The translations under genes were made by a program, and so were the position numbers. Source: Clostridia bacterium (GTDB taxonomy: Bacteria > Bacillota > Clostridia > Oscillospirales > CAG-272). Taken from it: 15,963 nucleotides of DNA. Below, piece after piece: positions 13,987 through 15,963 of the stretch (the stretch's first letter is position 1; each line of letters opens with the position of its first letter). The stretch is from the NCBI GenBank assembly GCA_900769475.1, contig CAAGGQ010000016.1, forward strand, positions 1-15,963. Direction: 5' to 3'. Below the pieces are notes generated by a model that made no database searches, was not told the origin of the DNA, and saw nothing but the letters and a program-made list of their open reading frames with translations.

Positions 13987-14674
13987 CGCTAAAGGTCAAA
14001 AAATCGAACATACTGCCCACGCGGTTTTTGTTTGCGGGCTTGGAGGGCTTTTTCGCAGGCTCGTCCTCGGGAGTCATAGTGGCAGAAGTGGAGGGGACGT
14101 CCTCGGTCACCGGCTCGGCAGGAATGGGAGCGGCCACGGGTGCCTCTACGGGAGCGACCGGTGCCACGGACTCGGCCACGGGAGCCTCGTCAAAGGCAGA
14201 AAGCTGCTCTGCAGGCTCTTCCTTCTTTTCTTCTTCTGCCTGCTTGTGGAAGGGCTTGGGGATGTACTTGGGCTTTTCCGCTACGGGAACAGCAACGGCG
14301 GGTGCGGGAGCGGCCGTAGGAGCAATGGAGGCGCGATCCAGCAGGGAGCGCATCACTTCGGCATCCTTGCGCAGGGAATCCACTTCCTTTTGCAGAGATT
14401 CGATGGTTCTCTTCAGCTTCTCGTTTTCACCGGCAAAGCGGAAGGCGTCCTTTTCTACTTTTTTAAAGGCTTCCTGCATGGCAATGCGCTCGGAGCAATA
14501 GGAGAGCGCGCACAGGATGGCAGCCTCGTTTTTGGTACAGCGAGGGCTCTTCAAATTGATATCCCGCATGCGGCGATCCAGGATCCCAACAATGTTTTCC
14601 ACTTCATCGGGGGAGGCATCGCTGATGATGCTGAGCTCCATGTCGGCAACCGTAATGGTATATTTCTGTTTCAT
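13979..14674 (-). CDS. zapA: ZapA-family cell-division protein with a long Pro/Ala/Glu tail
   Basis: 231 residues. The N-terminus (1-65) KYTITVADMELSIISDASPDEVENIVGILDRRM is ZapA-like, followed by a coiled coil (about 66-112, QEAFKKVEKDAF...LQKEVDSLRKDAEVMRSLL). ZapA promotes FtsZ bundling at the division ring. The rest (113-231) is low-complexity, rich in Pro, Ala, Val and Glu, and ends with the ordered-looking NRVGSMFDFLTFSDV. Typical ZapA is only about 80-110 residues, so more than half of this protein is extra. ATG 14674 has AAAGGGA about 12 nt upstream. It is the first gene of an operon with the U32 gene, a pairing I recall from many Clostridia. ZapA assignment is good for the N-terminus only. 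Confidence 0.8.
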   Translation of the reverse strand: MKQKYTITVADMELSIISDASPDEVENIVGILDRRMRDINLKSPRCTKNEAAILCALSYCSERIAMQEAFKKVEKDAFRFAGENEKLKRTIESLQKEVDSLRKDAEVMRSLLDRASIAPTAAPAPAVAVPVAEKPKYIPKPFHKQAEEEKKEEPAEQLSAFDEAPVAESVAPVAPVEAPVAAPIPAEPVTEDVPSTSATMTPEDEPAKKPSKPANKNRVGSMFDFLTFSDV

Positions 14675-14744
14675 GGTATCACGTGTCCCTTTCTTTTACC
14701 GCGGGGGAGCGGCAAGTGATTTTGCACATTTGATTCTACTTACT

Positions 14745-14773
14745 ATTATACAATAAAAAAAGAGGATTGAAAA
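14745..14773 (-). promoter_or_regulatory. SigA-type promoter of the zapA-U32 operon
   Basis: On the minus strand TTTTCA (14773-14768), 17-nt spacer, perfect TATAAT (14750-14745); leader of about 65 nt to the zapA ATG. Confidence 0.7.
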
Positions 14774-14838
14774 GGGCTTTTTGAAATTTTTTTAAAGAAA
14801 AAATAAATTTTTTTCGAGATTTTCCGACGGGGAAGAAC

Positions 14839-14861
14839 AAAAAGCGACTCAAAAGAGCCGC
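14839..14861 (-). terminator. Probable minus-strand intrinsic terminator
   Basis: On the minus strand GCGGCTC-TTTT-GAGTCGC (14861-14844, one A-C mismatch) is followed by TTTTT. It would shield the zapA promoter from transcription arriving from the right. The flanking 14751-14918 is otherwise very A/T-rich with no gene visible. Confidence 0.5.
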
Positions 14862-14918
14862 GCCGAAGAAAAAAAGGAACTTTTGCGAAAAAAATTTGCT
14901 TTTTTATAAAGAAAAAAC

Positions 14919-14947
14919 TTGACAAGCGGCCGGGAATGTGGTAAAAT
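14919..14947 (+). promoter_or_regulatory. SigA promoter of the tRNA gene
   Basis: Perfect TTGACA (14919-14924), 17-nt spacer, TAAAAT (14942-14947), 17 nt before the mature tRNA 5' end. Confidence 0.85.
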
Positions 14948-14964
14948 AGGTGCATGTGAATCAA

Positions 14965-15040
14965 GGGGCGTTAGCGCAGTTGGGAGCGCACAACACTGGC
15001 AGTGTTGGGGTCAGGGGTTCGAATCCCCTACGCTCCACCA
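14965..15040 (+). tRNA. tRNA-Ala (anticodon GGC)
   Basis: 76 nt that fold as a full cloverleaf. The acceptor is GGGGCGT with ACGCTCC, including the G3-U70 pair that is the alanine identity element. The D-stem is GCGC/GCGC, and the anticodon stem CAACA/TGTTG carries loop CTGGCAG, giving anticodon GGC (reads GCC/GCU). The T-stem is AGGGG/CCCCT with loop TTCGAAT. The 3' CCA is encoded. Own promoter upstream and own terminator immediately downstream. Confidence 0.97.
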
Positions 15041-15082
15041 ATAAACAACCGACCATGGCATCCGCCATGGTCGGTTGTTTAT
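15041..15082 (+). terminator. Intrinsic terminator after tRNA-Ala
   Basis: A 19-bp perfect stem (15041-15059 with 15064-15082, loop ATCC); the 3' arm ends in GGTTGTTTAT, moderately T-rich. It starts at the base right after CCA. Confidence 0.88.
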
Positions 15083-15137
15083 TGATCGAGTTATTGGAGA
15101 TGAGTGCCCTGCACAAGTCGCTTGCGACTTGCGCCAT

Positions 15138-15212
15138 AGCGTGCGCTTACACCTGAGAAAAAGCGCTTGCAATCTGCGCACGCTTGGGTTCAGAATCCCC
15201 TACGCTCCACCA
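15138..15212 (+). pseudogene. Degenerate copy of tRNA-Ala or a tRNA 3'-end (att-like) repeat
   Basis: 15193-15212 repeats exactly the last 20 nt of the tRNA gene (15021-15040), CCA included; with one inserted A the match extends left over GGGTTC to about 26 nt. Upstream, AGCGT (15138-15142) can pair with ACGCT (15202-15206) like an acceptor stem, and GCGC/GCGC can form a D-stem, but the D-loop is twice too long and the T-stem is mismatched. A perfect 8-bp repeat GCGTGCGC/GCGCACGC (15139-15146 with 15176-15183) offers a competing fold. A terminator follows directly, as after the intact tRNA. No working tRNA is expected. Confidence 0.6.
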
Positions 15213-15214
15213 AG

Positions 15215-15248
15215 AAAAAAGCCATTCGCGGTAGCGAATGGCTTTTTT
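15215..15248. terminator. Bidirectional intrinsic terminator
   Basis: A 15-bp perfect stem (15215-15229 with 15234-15248, loop GGTA) with six A on one side and six T on the other; it serves the degenerate tRNA region and the solute-binding-protein gene arriving from the right. Confidence 0.9.
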
Positions 15249-15290
15249 CAATGATGTTTGCCTTCGGCAAATGATGACGGCTTCGCCGAA
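15249..15290. repeat. Small ATGATG-separated hairpins
   Basis: Two short perfect hairpins with TTC loops, TTTGCC/GGCAAA (15257-15271) and CGGC/GCCG (15278-15288), each preceded by ATGATG or TGATGA. The pattern recalls small dispersed intergenic repeats of Clostridia; identity is uncertain. Confidence 0.4.
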
Positions 15291-15296
15291 TGATTT

Positions 15297-15963
15297 TTAT
15301 TTCTGCTCCAGATCAACGCTACGCTCACCGTAAATGGTGATGATCTCGTTGAACTTGGTTTCGATCATGCTGCGCATGCCGGCCCAGGTAGAGGTCCACT
15401 TGTGCACGTCGGGATTGGAGATGCAGTTACGGATCCAGGTATCGCAATCCTTGGGATATACGAAGCGGAATACGTAGTTCATATCAAAGGTAATGCTCTC
15501 ACGTACCAGGTCGTACATATCGGCCAGACGTTCGTCGGGGGCGTAGCGAAGCTTTACGCAGTTCTCATAGTACACGGGAGCTACCTGACGGTAAGCCTCG
15601 GATGCCATGCACTCAATGAGAGCCGAGGAGCAATCCACGTTCTTAGCGGTGTTGGGAATGTACCAGATGGGATGGTTGTTGGGCATATGAGTGTAGTAGC
15701 GGGTCTGCTCGGAATCCAGCTTGGGATTGGGAACTACGCCGTAGTTCAGATCCAGGTTGTTGGTAACCGAGTACTCTGCCGTCCAAAGGGTGGCCAGGTA
15801 GAAGAGGCATCTCTTCTCGGTGAACATGGCAAAGTTGTTGTTGCTGCCGTTGAGGGGGTCTACCAGCATGGAATCGTTGGTGCTGAAGAGGTTGACGATG
15901 CTGTCGATCACTTCACCGGTCTTGGCATCGCCGGCAGTGAGGTGCAGGTCGCCGTTCTCGTCA
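15297..15963 (-). CDS. ABC-transporter extracellular solute-binding protein, C-terminal part
   Basis: The frame is open to the window edge, so only the last 222 residues are visible; the GTG at 15911 is internal and not a start. The stop TAA is at 15299-15297. Features fit family 1 sugar-binding lipoproteins: EVIDSIVNLF, NNFAMFTEKRCLFYLATLW (ligand-cleft region), YGVVPNPKLDSEQTRYYTHM, WYIPNTAKNVDCSSALIECM and the helical end PVYYENCVKLRYAPDERLADMYDLVRES. The N-terminal lipoprotein signal lies outside the window. Permease genes are not visible. Sugar import is the likely role; substrate unknown. Confidence 0.8.
   Translation of the reverse strand, partial: DENGDLHLTAGDAKTGEVIDSIVNLFSTNDSMLVDPLNGSNNNFAMFTEKRCLFYLATLWTAEYSVTNNLDLNYGVVPNPKLDSEQTRYYTHMPNNHPIWYIPNTAKNVDCSSALIECMASEAYRQVAPVYYENCVKLRYAPDERLADMYDLVRESITFDMNYVFRFVYPKDCDTWIRNCISNPDVHKWTSTWAGMRSMIETKFNEIITIYGERSVDLEQK

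Noticed and set aside
12064..13992. Long + strand open frames (12064-13086, 13105-13992) opposite the U32 gene
   Set aside because: Shadows of a gene with an intact U32 signature and Fe-S cysteines; Gly/Leu/His-rich composition typical of antisense translation in GC-rich DNA.
15297..15911. GTG 15911 as the start of a complete small gene
   Set aside because: The same frame stays open to the window edge (preceded by ...AKTGE), and the visible part matches only the C-terminal portion of solute-binding proteins.

Overview
The window looks like part of the chromosome of an uncultured, gut-type Clostridia member (Bacillota; Oscillospirales/Christensenellales-like is my inference). The reasons are the GC-rich coding sequence with AT-rich intergenic promoters of the SigA type, strong AGGAGG ribosome binding sites, a gene for ribosomal protein S21, a zapA homologue next to a U32 peptidase gene, a tRNA gene with CCA encoded, and a palindromic intergenic repeat of a kind I recall from that group. 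No phage structural genes, transposase or CRISPR array is visible.

Layout. 1-2090: folate salvage pair on + (ECF substrate-binding component FolT behind a structured leader, then folylpolyglutamate/dihydrofolate synthase FolC). 2099-3991: divergent amino-sugar genes, an N-acetylhexosamine 1-kinase (NahK-like, -) and glucosamine-6-phosphate deaminase NagB (+). 4019-5891: an OmpR-type response regulator and its histidine kinase. 5949-6701: a membrane-anchored BspA-type leucine-rich-repeat protein (-). 6896-8337: dusB, then rpsU (S21, only 58 residues) behind a consensus promoter and a structured leader. 8352-11745: a three-gene unit of ECF-type sigma factor, single-pass anti-sigma-like membrane protein and a secreted 676-residue protein made of a Cys/His hydrolase-like domain followed by thirteen 27-28-residue His/Cys repeats. 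11755-11930: terminator and a MITE-like repeat. 11965-14674: zapA-like gene and a U32 peptidase-family gene overlapping by 8 nt (-). 14919-15248: tRNA-Ala(GGC) with promoter and terminator, followed by a degenerate copy of its 3' end with its own terminator. 15297-15963: the C-terminal part of a carbohydrate ABC-transporter solute-binding protein (-), cut by the window edge.

Most of the window is housekeeping. The part most likely to hold undescribed biology is 8352-11745. The sigma and anti-sigma genes overlap by ATGA, and the secreted gene follows 19 nt later. Each repeat of the secreted protein carries His-x3-Cys-x(1-2)-Cys plus a bordering His, a regular pattern that suggests bound metal ions outside the cell. 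Base composition drops sharply from within the anti-sigma gene (about 9220) to within the repeats (about 11150), so the exported parts seem to have a different history from the regulatory parts. All intergenic stretches are shorter than 300 bases; their contents are listed as promoters, leaders, terminators and repeats.
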